DNA of 6,903 bases from Methanoregula sp. GTDB taxonomy: Archaea > Halobacteriota > Methanomicrobia > Methanomicrobiales > Methanospirillaceae. The position numbers were made by a program, and so were the translations under genes. The stretch spans positions 1 to 6,903 of the forward strand of contig JAPKXV010000277.1 of NCBI GenBank assembly GCA_026394635.1, in the 5' to 3' direction. Numbering within the stretch: the stretch's first letter is position 1; each line of letters begins with the position of its first letter. Under the pieces are notes generated by a model. That model had not been told where the DNA came from and ran no database searches. It saw nothing but the letters and a program-made list of their open reading frames with translations. Positions 1-5,655 of this stretch are shown piece after piece.

Positions 1-1
1 C

Positions 2-415
2 AAGACACAAGGATCAGTACGCGAGATGCGGCGGGCAACCGAGATGATGGTGCTTACAAAAGACCGGTCGTATCCCAAAGACCTTGGCATCGACCTTCTT
101 ACTCTCAAGGAGAAACGGCGACGACGCGAACCAGCGCTCGAATACCAGAATGTGGTGCCATCAAAAACCATGCCGGACGAGATCACGTACGACCCGAAGG
201 GCAACTTCAGGATCGGGATTGAGGATAACTCCATCGTTGCGGTCATCAACGGTAAAGCAGTGCGGGGAACACAGTGGCAGGATGTTTTTTACACAATTTT
301 GAAAAACGGTGATGTCACGCTGCTCGACCATGCGGCATACCTAGGCAGGGAATTATACAAGGCAGAGCTGGCTATTAGGTACGGCAGGAGTTTTGAGCAG
401 GACGGGGAGTTCTGA
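2..415 (+). CDS. C-terminal part of a dihydropteroate synthase-like protein (DUF4346 region), 5' truncated
   Basis: The reading frame is open from base 2 with no stop before the ATG at 26. The residues before that ATG (KTQGSVRE) run smoothly into it, so the gene very likely starts left of the window and only its last 137 codons are visible. The segment PKDLGIDLLTLKEKRR followed by a small beta-rich domain (DPKGNFRIGI) and the ending LDHAAYLGRELYKAELAIRYG resembles the C-terminal DUF4346 module of archaeal dihydropteroate synthase-related proteins. These are TIM-barrel proteins of methanogens presumed to act near pterin (methanopterin) metabolism, and their exact reaction is not established to my knowledge. 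The catalytic barrel lies outside the window, so the whole-protein assignment is inferred from the tail alone. The gene converges with the DsbA-like gene, leaving 54 bases between the two stop codons. If the true start were the ATG at 26 it would be a 129-residue stand-alone protein, which is less likely. Confidence 0.65.
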   Translation, partial: KTQGSVREMRRATEMMVLTKDRSYPKDLGIDLLTLKEKRRRREPALEYQNVVPSKTMPDEITYDPKGNFRIGIEDNSIVAVINGKAVRGTQWQDVFYTILKNGDVTLLDHAAYLGRELYKAELAIRYGRSFEQDGEF

Positions 416-450
416 GAGAACCTTGATAGTGTAGTTATACGGTCCGATAG

Positions 451-469
451 TCTTTTAAGCGGAAAAAAA
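451..469. terminator. Opposed T-run terminators between convergent genes
   Basis: On the + strand a TCTTTT run at 451-456 follows the DUF4346 stop by 36 bases. On the minus strand, A7 at 463-469 reads as seven T's directly after the TAA stop (470-472) of the DsbA-like gene. Archaeal RNA polymerase terminates at oligo-T tracts without needing a hairpin, so this short gap can serve both genes. The role is inferred from sequence only. Confidence 0.5.
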
Positions 470-1518
470 TTACCCGCACGCACCCGCTGCGTTTGTCGCC
501 TGCGTGGTCGATAACGTAGTATTACATTCGGCAGGTGCATTTTCGAAGCTGTTACAGATCGCCTGTTTGTATGCTTCCGGTGTGCGTGCACCGGAGTACG
601 TCACACCATTGATGATGAGCGTGGGTGATCCCGATGCGCCATTCTTATTCGAATCTGCCTCATCCGCTTTCAGGAGCGAGATCCCTTCCGGGCCGGATGC
701 ACAGGCAGTACTCTTCGCAATGTCAATCCCTGCCCTTGCACTCACATTCATCCAGCAGGCTTTCTGTGGGTTTCTGTATTGCCGGACGCTGGATAACATG
801 CTTCATTGAACCGTGCAATGTACGTCCAGAGTTTTTCAGGATAATATTTCTGGATACAGATCTGGCGGAGGTCTTCCTGTGCTTCCGTAGGTCCGTGCAG
901 GGAATTTACTGAATCGGCGGTTGTTCCGGTCACCGTCGTGATATAACGCAGCCGGATATCTGCCTTTGAGCCCAGCAGGTCGACAACGGATTTCATCACG
1001 GCCTCTGCCTGGGTCCCGTAGGGGCAGAATGCCATCACGTAGAGATCCACGGCGGGGCGGGTGGATTTCACCGGGGCTGCCGGCTGTGCCGCCTGCGTGC
1101 CCTGTCCGCTACCGGTACCATAGGCTCCCCCGGCTTGATTCATATCGTAATTACTGGTAAACAACAGGCTGCAGTCCTTTGATGCATACAGGGTGATCTC
1201 CTGTGAATGGTACTGGATCCTTATCCCGTACAACCCACGGTCTTCTGAAGTCGCAACAAGGGTGGCAGGGCTCCCCGGCTGGACCAGGTTCTGGTTCACA
1301 TACTGGAGTACCTTGTCTCCGCAGGTGCCGGGAGGGACAGGTTGATTTTGTCCGGGGGACGATGCGGATAAAAATACTGCCAGAAAAATTATCAATACGG
1401 CAAAGATTCCGATAATCAGTGCTATGGTCATCTTCCCAAAGACAGGTTGCACACATTTCTTTCCTGCCTGTTCTCCTTTCTCGTCGTGTGCATCTGTTTT
1501 GTCAAGGTCACAAGTCAA
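470..1518 (-). pseudogene. Membrane-anchored DsbA-like thioredoxin-fold protein, frameshifted
   Basis: Two minus-strand frames join into one protein. The first (1518-748, 256 codons) has a hydrophilic N-terminus, one membrane segment at residues 31-51, and an extracytoplasmic domain with Cys66 and Cys116. After a Gly/Gln/Ala-rich linker (about 129-150) comes a thioredoxin-like start with the motif FCPYG (Cys165). It then runs into a TGA at 748-750. The second frame (overlapping; stop at 470) supplies the missing half: an ACW helix, the cis-proline loop GSPTLIING, and a tail with ARTPEAYKQAIC. Together they give about 349 residues, expected for archaeal DsbA-family proteins facing outside the membrane, where they would handle thiols or disulfides. 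The redox site has one cysteine (CPYG) rather than CxxC, as I recall for several archaeal relatives. The start is probably TTG at 1518; ATG at 1431 would begin at the membrane segment. This could be a true pseudogene or a base-calling error. Confidence 0.75.
748..805 (-). other. Frameshift interval in the DsbA-like gene
   Basis: Upstream coding uses the frame that reads LWTYIARFNEACYP and stops at TGA 748-750. Downstream coding uses the frame one base back, which is closed on its upstream side by a TGA at 803-805. The frame change must therefore lie in these 58 bases. It corresponds to loss of one base (or gain of two) relative to an intact gene. I see no heptamer of the X XXY YYZ type in the upstream frame, so programmed -1 slippage is not supported. 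Confidence 0.7.
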
Positions 1519-1551
1519 TAAAATCCCTGAATATCTCTCAGGAATTCATGG

Positions 1552-1561
1552 ATAAAAATAC
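1552..1561 (-). promoter_or_regulatory. TATA-like box for the DsbA-like gene
   Basis: Read on the minus strand, this is TATTTTTATC, lying about 34-43 bases before the TTG at 1518. A transcript starting about 25 bases downstream would begin near 1530 and carry a leader of roughly 12 bases with CAGGGA. This favours the TTG over the internal ATG at 1431. Inferred from spacing only. Confidence 0.4.
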
Positions 1562-1637
1562 CCACGAATTGATATCACTCACTTGGATAAACCCCAAACC
1601 ATCAGGAATTTTCCCGGCAAAAATCCTTCCATCAATC

Positions 1638-1645
1638 CTTTTATT
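1638..1645 (+). promoter_or_regulatory. TATA-like box for the parvulin gene (probably leaderless)
   Basis: CTTTTATT is centred about 27 bases before the ATG at 1669, the distance from an archaeal TATA box to its transcription start. No Shine-Dalgarno sequence precedes the ATG (the bases before it are CATCTCTATAC). The transcript would therefore begin at or within a few bases of the start codon. The 150-base divergent region 1519-1668 holds this box and the minus-strand one, with nothing else clear. Confidence 0.45.
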
Positions 1646-1668
1646 CCATCAATTCCTCATCTCTATAC

Positions 1669-1950
1669 ATGACCACACAGGTACGCGCTTCCCACATCCT
1701 TGTCAAGACCGAGGACGAGGCAAACAGGATCCTAAAACGCATCAACGACGGCGAGGACTTCCTTGCAGTTGCAAAACGGTTCTCCTCCTGCCCGTCGCGC
1801 AAGAACGGTGGCGACCTTGGCTGGTTCGGCAAAGGGCAGATGGTGCCCGAGTTCGAGCAGGCGGCGTTTGCCACTGATACGGGAAAGGTCATCGGGCCGG
1901 TCAAGTCGCAGTTCGGGTTCCACGTCATCAAGGTGACCGGGAAGAAGTGA
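1669..1950 (+). CDS. ppiC: Parvulin-type peptidyl-prolyl cis-trans isomerase
   Basis: This 93-residue protein consists only of a parvulin (PpiC/rotamase) domain and closely follows E. coli PpiC in both length and sequence order. It opens with RASHILVK (His9), followed by a helix containing DGEDFLAVAKRFSSCPS (Cys41). Then come the GGDLGWF loop at 47-53, GQMVPEFEQAAF (Met58, Phe62), and the final strand QFGFHVIKV with His85. The two histidines, the cysteine, Met and Phe form the known substrate pocket of this family. The enzyme catalyses cis-trans isomerisation of Xaa-Pro peptide bonds to help protein folding. There is no signal peptide or membrane segment, so it should be cytoplasmic. The ATG start agrees with the family N-terminus and a promoter that would give a leaderless message. 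The acetolactate decarboxylase gene follows after 16 bases and is probably co-transcribed, although no functional link between them is known to me. Confidence 0.95.
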   Translation: MTTQVRASHILVKTEDEANRILKRINDGEDFLAVAKRFSSCPSRKNGGDLGWFGKGQMVPEFEQAAFATDTGKVIGPVKSQFGFHVIKVTGKK

Positions 1951-1966
1951 GCAGCGGGCACCGGGT

Positions 1967-2776
1967 ATGGACAAAAAATTCTTTCTCGGTATCGCGGTCG
2001 CCGCTGCCATCATCTTCTTTGTCGCAGCGGTAGCGACCAGCCTGCCGAAGAACACAATACCAGCAGAGGATCGCGAAACGCTCTACCAAGTCTCGACAAT
2101 CGATGCGCTGATGCAGGGCGTGTTCGATGGCATCCAGCCAGTCGGCGAACTTAAAAAGCATGGCGATTTTGGAATCGGTACATTCGATGGACTCGATGGC
2201 GAGATGATCGTGCTGGACGGAAAAGTCTACCAGGCACGGGCCGACGGGGCAGTATACCCGGTCCCTGATACCATGACGACCCCGCTTGCTACCGTGACGT
2301 ATTTCGAATCCGATAGGGTGGTAAAGACCGATCACCAGATGAACTTAACCGGACTCTCCGATGCACTGTCAGCACAGCTGCCGTCACAGAACATGATCTA
2401 TGCGGTAAAGATCCACGGGACGTTTCCTGAAATGACCGTCCGGGCGATCCCACGCCAGGAAAAGCCCGATCCCACGCTGACGATTGCAGCGAAGAACCAG
2501 TCTGTATACACGTATAAAAACGCGAACGGGACGGTTGTCGGGTTTTACACACCGGTCTTCTTCAAGGGGCTCAACGTGGCCGGGTTCCACCTCCACTTCA
2601 TCAGCGATGACAAAAAGACCGGCGGACATGTCCTTGATATGACGGCAGGCTCCGGCACTGTCGCAGAACTCGATATCACAGACGGCTTTGCGATGTCGCT
2701 TCCCACCTCCGGCACGTTTGCCGGTGTTGACCTGTCACAGGATCTCAGCTCAGCCGTTGCAAAGGTTGAGCGCTGA
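1967..2776 (+). CDS. budA: Alpha-acetolactate decarboxylase with N-terminal membrane segment
   Basis: This 269-residue protein matches the acetolactate decarboxylase (BudA/AlsD) family, which converts 2-acetolactate to acetoin and CO2. Zinc ligands are visible as FHLHF (His208, His210) and GGHVLD (His221), with Glu79 in DGEMIVLDG and Arg159 in TVRAIPRQ. These five positions equal the Bacillus brevis active-site residues (194, 196, 207, 65, 145, from memory) shifted by a constant 14, so the catalytic core looks intact. Other family hallmarks are the N-terminal TIDALMQGVFDG and the GTFDGLDGE strand. Residues 5-25 are strongly hydrophobic after MDKK, giving a signal peptide or membrane anchor; the enzyme would then act outside the membrane. 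Some bacterial relatives are also secreted. No acetolactate synthase gene is in the window, so the substrate source is unknown. It lies 16 bases after the parvulin stop, probably in the same transcript. Confidence 0.93.
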   Translation: MDKKFFLGIAVAAAIIFFVAAVATSLPKNTIPAEDRETLYQVSTIDALMQGVFDGIQPVGELKKHGDFGIGTFDGLDGEMIVLDGKVYQARADGAVYPVPDTMTTPLATVTYFESDRVVKTDHQMNLTGLSDALSAQLPSQNMIYAVKIHGTFPEMTVRAIPRQEKPDPTLTIAAKNQSVYTYKNANGTVVGFYTPVFFKGLNVAGFHLHFISDDKKTGGHVLDMTAGSGTVAELDITDGFAMSLPTSGTFAGVDLSQDLSSAVAKVER

Positions 2777-2789
2777 TCCGGAGTTTGCA

Positions 2790-2802
2790 AGATTTTTTCT
2801 TT
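2790..2802 (+). terminator. T-rich terminator after acetolactate decarboxylase
   Basis: ATTTTTTCTTTG begins 15 bases after the budA stop and contains six consecutive T's followed by TTT. This is an adequate archaeal oligo-T termination signal. It would end the ppiC-budA transcript before the JAMM gene, although read-through cannot be excluded. Confidence 0.5.
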
Positions 2803-2815
2803 GAACAGAGCACGA

Positions 2816-2827
2816 TTGTATATACAA
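2816..2827. promoter_or_regulatory. Perfect 12-base palindrome TTGTATATACAA before the JAMM gene
   Basis: The sequence equals its own reverse complement over 12 bases and ends 4 bases before the ATG at 2832. Its core, TGTATATA, is the best TATA box in the window. If it were used, transcription would start near 2845, inside the annotated reading frame, which conflicts with that start codon. It may instead be an operator, or a TATA box read on either strand. The role is not resolved from sequence. Confidence 0.35.
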
Positions 2828-2831
2828 CACC

Positions 2832-3200
2832 ATGATCATCCGCGGAATCCGGCAGGATCTTCTCAACCTCCTCTTCCAGATGGGGCGCGACGCCCACCCC
2901 AACGAGTTCGTCGCGCTCCTTATGGAGCGGGACGGGGTCATCGATGAGGTGAACCTTCTTCCCGGTACCGTTGTTAGGGAAGATTCGGCGTCCCTTCTCT
3001 ATGACATGATGCCGCTGTCCACCCATATCGCAGGCAGCTGCCACTCCCATCCCAACGGCGTGCTTCGGCCTTCCGGTGCCGACATCCGTTTTTTCCCCCG
3101 CACCGGCCGCTTCCATGTTATCATCGGGTATCCCTATACTGAACAGAGCTGGCGCTGCTTCTCCTCAGACGGCCAGCACTACCGCATGGGGGTTGTATAA
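2832..3200 (+). CDS. JAMM/MPN (Mov34) domain metalloprotease, stand-alone
   Basis: This 122-residue protein contains the full JAMM zinc-protease signature: Glu25 in the HPNEFVALL helix, then HSHP (His71, His73), Ser81 and Asp84 in the spacing H-x-H-x7-S-x2-D. In this family the two histidines and the aspartate hold zinc, and the glutamate activates water. Archaeal JAMM enzymes cleave isopeptide or peptide bonds at the C-terminus of ubiquitin-like SAMP/MoaD proteins, and relatives act in sulfur-carrier processing. The particular substrate cannot be told here, as no ubiquitin-like gene is in the window. No signal peptide is present, so it is cytoplasmic. The first helix (RGIRQDLLNLLFQM) belongs to the fold, which supports the ATG at 2832 even though there is no ribosome-binding site. 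An ATG at residue 17 would keep the catalytic residues but remove that helix. Its TAA is directly followed by the ribL GTG. Confidence 0.9.
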   Translation: MIIRGIRQDLLNLLFQMGRDAHPNEFVALLMERDGVIDEVNLLPGTVVREDSASLLYDMMPLSTHIAGSCHSHPNGVLRPSGADIRFFPRTGRFHVIIGYPYTEQSWRCFSSDGQHYRMGVV

Positions 3201-3650
3201 GTGAAACGGGTGGTTGCAACCGGGACGTTTGACATTCTCCACCCCGGTCATCTCTTCTATCTCGAGCATTCGAAAAAACTGGGCGACGAACTGACGGTCA
3301 TCGTGGCACGGGACGCCAACGTAAAGCACAAGCCAAAACCGATCATTCCCGAGGAACAGCGTCGCAGGATAGTTGCCGCACTCCGCTGTGTTGATCACGC
3401 AATCCTCGGCGATACAGCCGACATGTTCCGCCCGATCCAGGAGATCCGCCCGGATATTATCACGATCGGGTTCAACCAGCACTTCAATGAATCAAAACTC
3501 CAGGAACAGCTTGCCGCACGCGGGCTTTCTGCCAGAATCGTCCGCATCGGGAAATATGGTGACGACGAGCTCTGCAGCTCGCGCCTTGTCGTCCAGCGAA
3601 TCATTGAAAAAAGGGGAGGGCAGGACGGGGCCGGGGACAAACTCGTATAG
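3201..3650 (+). CDS. ribL: Archaeal FAD synthase (FMN adenylyltransferase/cytidylyltransferase)
   Basis: This 149-residue protein is a nucleotidyltransferase of the cytidylyltransferase superfamily. It begins VVATGTFDILHPGHLFYLE, with the HxGH nucleotide-binding motif at 14-17. KHKPKPIIPEEQRR at 43-56 and IRPDIITIGFNQHF at 82-95 follow, and the SSR motif comes at 126-128 near the end. Length and motifs match RibL, characterised in Methanocaldococcus jannaschii, which makes FAD from FMN and a nucleoside triphosphate. RibL was described as thiol-sensitive with conserved cysteines; here Cys63 and Cys125 (ELCSSR) are the only two. The start is GTG, immediately after the JAMM stop with no spacer, so the two genes are almost certainly co-transcribed and perhaps translationally coupled. 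A purine-rich GGGGGTT inside the end of the JAMM gene may serve as ribosome-binding site. A glycerol-3-phosphate cytidylyltransferase is the main alternative, less likely given the length and the cysteines. Confidence 0.88.
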   Translation: MKRVVATGTFDILHPGHLFYLEHSKKLGDELTVIVARDANVKHKPKPIIPEEQRRRIVAALRCVDHAILGDTADMFRPIQEIRPDIITIGFNQHFNESKLQEQLAARGLSARIVRIGKYGDDELCSSRLVVQRIIEKRGGQDGAGDKLV

Positions 3651-3660
3651 AATGGCCAGT

Positions 3661-3687
3661 CTTTTGTACGGTACGTTTCTTTTCTCC
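3661..3687 (+). terminator. T-rich terminator region after ribL
   Basis: CTTTTG and then GTTTCTTTTCTCC lie 11-37 bases after the ribL stop, a plausible archaeal oligo-T terminator for the JAMM-ribL transcript. The rest of the gap up to the next start (3651-3826) has no gene I can support. It contains a small perfect stem GACAA/TTGTC with loop GTTCG at 3719-3733, of unknown meaning. Confidence 0.4.
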
Positions 3688-3782
3688 GGCACCTTTCCTT
3701 GAGTGGTTGCATTGGTCCGACAAGTTCGTTGTCCCGCCCGATTGAACGTGCAAAACGGCACTATCTGCGGGTGCGAAGAAAC

Positions 3783-3790
3783 CTTTATGG
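3783..3790 (+). promoter_or_regulatory. TATA-like box for the DUF2284 gene
   Basis: CTTTATGG follows an A/G-rich GAAGAAA stretch that could act as a BRE. It predicts transcription from about 3812, leaving a leader of about 15 bases that holds the AGGTG ribosome-binding site at 3816-3820. Confidence 0.45.
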
Positions 3791-3815
3791 ATTCCTGCCT
3801 GCATCCTTTCCATAC

Positions 3816-3820
3816 AGGTG
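3816..3820 (+). promoter_or_regulatory. Shine-Dalgarno AGGTG deciding the DUF2284 start
   Basis: AGGTG lies six bases before the ATG at 3827. A GTG at 3818 in the same frame falls inside this motif, so the ATG at 3827 is the more likely start. Confidence 0.6.
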
Positions 3821-3826
3821 TGTGTC

Positions 3827-4468
3827 ATGGTGCCAGCCATTAAAACCGAAATTTCCAAACTCAAGAGCCTTGCACAGGAGAAAGGGGCGGTCGCAAAACA
3901 GATTACTGCAACGGACATCGTGGTCTCGCAGTGGGTGCGGTTCAAGTGCCGGTATGGCTGCAAGGGATATGCAAAACATCTCGGGTGCCCCCCGTACACC
4001 CCATCACCGGACGATACACGCCGGATGGTAAAGGAGTACCATACCGGACTTCTCATCCGGTTTGATGGTGTTCCGGGGCATGCGAAATTTTCCGGTGATG
4101 ACCTGCCCGAGGACTTCCACCACTTCTACAAGGACCTGATCGTATGGGTAAACACCACCATCCACATGCTCGAAAAGACTGCGTTCTACGACGGGTTCTA
4201 CAAGGCATTCGCATTCGGGGGGTACCCGTGCATCTACTGCGAGGAATGCGTGGCGGAGGAGTGTACCGGAACGGTTGACGAGAGCATCCGCAGGAAATGC
4301 CGTCATATGGACATGGTCCGCCCGAGCATGGAAGCGGCGGGAATGGACGTGTTTGCCACGGCAAAGAATGCCGGCTGGAACCTGCAGACGATCCCCTGCA
4401 GGAATATGGAGTACGGCAAGGTCATGCACAGCGATATCGTATCAGTCGGGCTGGTGCTGATCGAGTGA
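3827..4468 (+). CDS. DUF2284 cysteine-rich predicted metal-binding protein
   Basis: With the ATG at 3827 this protein has 213 residues, typical for DUF2284 (predicted metal-binding protein). Cysteines fall in two sets. The first is Cys41, Cys45 and Cys54 in FKCRYGCKGYAKHLGCPPYTP. The second is ferredoxin-like: Cys135, Cys138, Cys141 and Cys146 (CxxCxxCx4C), then Cys158 in RRKCRHMD and Cys191. The spacing suggests one or two iron-sulfur clusters. RHMDMVRPSMEAAGMDVF is a highly characteristic family block. The biochemical role of the family is not established to my knowledge; homologues are common in anaerobes and methanogens, so redox or electron-carrier work is an inference only. No membrane segment or signal peptide is seen. 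It has its own TATA box and ribosome-binding site and converges with the khtTU operon, so it appears to be a single-gene transcript. Confidence 0.88.
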   Translation: MVPAIKTEISKLKSLAQEKGAVAKQITATDIVVSQWVRFKCRYGCKGYAKHLGCPPYTPSPDDTRRMVKEYHTGLLIRFDGVPGHAKFSGDDLPEDFHHFYKDLIVWVNTTIHMLEKTAFYDGFYKAFAFGGYPCIYCEECVAEECTGTVDESIRRKCRHMDMVRPSMEAAGMDVFATAKNAGWNLQTIPCRNMEYGKVMHSDIVSVGLVLIE

Positions 4469-4482
4469 TTAACCGACGTATC

Positions 4483-4516
4483 AAAAAAATATCCTGAATA
4501 TTCCTTTTTCTTATTT
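4483..4516. terminator. Opposed T-run terminators between DUF2284 and khtU
   Basis: On the + strand TTCCTTTTTCTTATTT at 4501-4516 follows the DUF2284 stop by about 32 bases. On the minus strand the A7 at 4483-4489 reads as seven T's about 36 bases past the khtU stop. The 56-base gap therefore carries one oligo-T terminator for each converging gene. Confidence 0.55.
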
Positions 4517-4524
4517 GATGGCTG

Positions 4525-5655
4525 CTAATGCCCGCGGTGGTGCGGTGCCCGACGCCATGGAGCCGCCATCCACTTGCGCAGCCCTGTACAGTATTTTGCG
4601 GTGAACGCCCCGACAATCGAGGTCACTATCACCATCGCTGCAATGACGGTGGCAACAAGCGGGGAGCCGTACAGCGCTGCGAGCGCGATCGAGAACTCTC
4701 CCCTGCCGATCGTGTTGCCCCATATCTCGATACCCGCAAGTGCCGATTCGTGGATGAAGATACCCGTCAGGATACCGGAGATGAACTTGCTGACCACGGC
4801 AAGAAGGCTTATCGTAAGAACCATTGTCATGTCCACCCCTGCGGAAAGGTTGATCGTGATCCCGAAAAAGACGAAGAAGACGACCAGGAACACATCCTTG
4901 AACGGTCGTGCGTGCTGCTCGAACGCATCGGGGTCGGTTGTTGCAAGGGCGGCGCCGAGCGCGATCACCATCATGGTTTCAGGCACACCGAGATACATCG
5001 AGAACGACGCGGTGGTCAGTACCGCCCCGAACGTGAAGAGGATAGGGAGCTCATCGGAGCGGTCAAGCAGGCTGATGAGAAATTCCTTGCCATAGTGCGC
5101 GATTGCATAGAGGATCGCAAGCACCCCAACGATCTTGAGGAGGAACAAAAGCGGGTTCTGGTCACCGGCGGAGATGACCGCAAGGATGATGATCAGCACA
5201 AGGTCCTCAAAGACCATCAGCCAGATCACGCTCTCCGCCTCGCGCATCATTAGCTTCCGGTTCTCAATGAGCGACGTGATGGCCATCGCGGTGCTCGAAA
5301 TATAAAATGCCGAGGCGATGACGAGGGACTCAATGATGGAAAACCCGAACATGTACGCGGCAACAAACCCAATCAGCATATTTACGTTGAGGTCGATGAA
5401 CCCGCTCGTCAGCACTGCAGACCGGTTCGCCGCGATCCGTTTCAGATTGAGCTCAAGGCCCATGAAAAAAAGTAAAAAGATCAGTCCCATCTGCGCAAAG
5501 AACCGGCTGATCTCATCCGATGTGACGAGCGCAAACCCGCTCTTTCCAAGGAGGACGCCTCCGATAATATAGAACGGGATAGGTGGGATGGAGAGGTACT
5601 TGGTGATGATGGCAAGTACCAGGCATACGAACAGCGCCAGGACGATGCCTTCCAT
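4525..5655 (-). CDS. khtU: CPA2-family cation:proton antiporter, transporter subunit (KhtU/Kef-like)
   Basis: This 376-residue integral membrane protein has about 11-13 hydrophobic segments over residues 3-353. Family signatures of the monovalent cation:proton antiporter-2 group are present: FFMGLELN at 63-70, VFEDLVLI at 148-155, FFGITIN at 263-269, and GRGEFSIAL at 317-325. Such proteins exchange K+ (or Na+) for protons across the cytoplasmic membrane. The gene encodes only the transport domain; no RCK/TrkA domain is fused, and the regulatory subunit is the adjoining gene, as in the Bacillus KhtTU system. Its ATG overlaps the khtT stop (TAATG), implying coupled translation and equal production. 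The short cytoplasmic tail is rich in Arg, Trp and His (APHHRGH). Bacterial KhtU exports potassium; ion specificity here cannot be read from the sequence. Confidence 0.9.
   Translation of the reverse strand: MEGIVLALFVCLVLAIITKYLSIPPIPFYIIGGVLLGKSGFALVTSDEISRFFAQMGLIFLLFFMGLELNLKRIAANRSAVLTSGFIDLNVNMLIGFVAAYMFGFSIIESLVIASAFYISSTAMAITSLIENRKLMMREAESVIWLMVFEDLVLIIILAVISAGDQNPLLFLLKIVGVLAILYAIAHYGKEFLISLLDRSDELPILFTFGAVLTTASFSMYLGVPETMMVIALGAALATTDPDAFEQHARPFKDVFLVVFFVFFGITINLSAGVDMTMVLTISLLAVVSKFISGILTGIFIHESALAGIEIWGNTIGRGEFSIALAALYGSPLVATVIAAMVIVTSIVGAFTAKYCTGLRKWMAAPWRRAPHHRGH

Noticed and set aside
748..799. Programmed -1 ribosomal frameshifting in the DsbA-like gene.
   Set aside because: No X XXY YYZ heptamer in the upstream frame within the overlap and no evident downstream stem; relatives are, as far as I recall, encoded in one frame.
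1419..1877. A + strand 152-codon frame running through the divergent promoter into the parvulin gene.
   Set aside because: It overlaps the parvulin gene in another frame and the antisense of the DsbA-like N-terminus, with no family resemblance.
3719..3733. Small perfect stem GACAA-GTTCG-TTGTC in the ribL-DUF2284 gap, considered as a tRNA arm or small RNA.
   Set aside because: Only 5 base pairs with no surrounding cloverleaf or T-run right after it; chance is a sufficient explanation.
3818..3826. GTG at 3818 as the start of the DUF2284 gene.
   Set aside because: It lies inside the AGGTG ribosome-binding motif, which is well placed for the ATG at 3827.
4528..5253. Long + strand frame of 241 codons opposite khtU.
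   Set aside because: Highly charged Asp/Glu/Arg/Lys/His-rich sequence typical of the antisense of a membrane-protein gene; khtU has clear family motifs.
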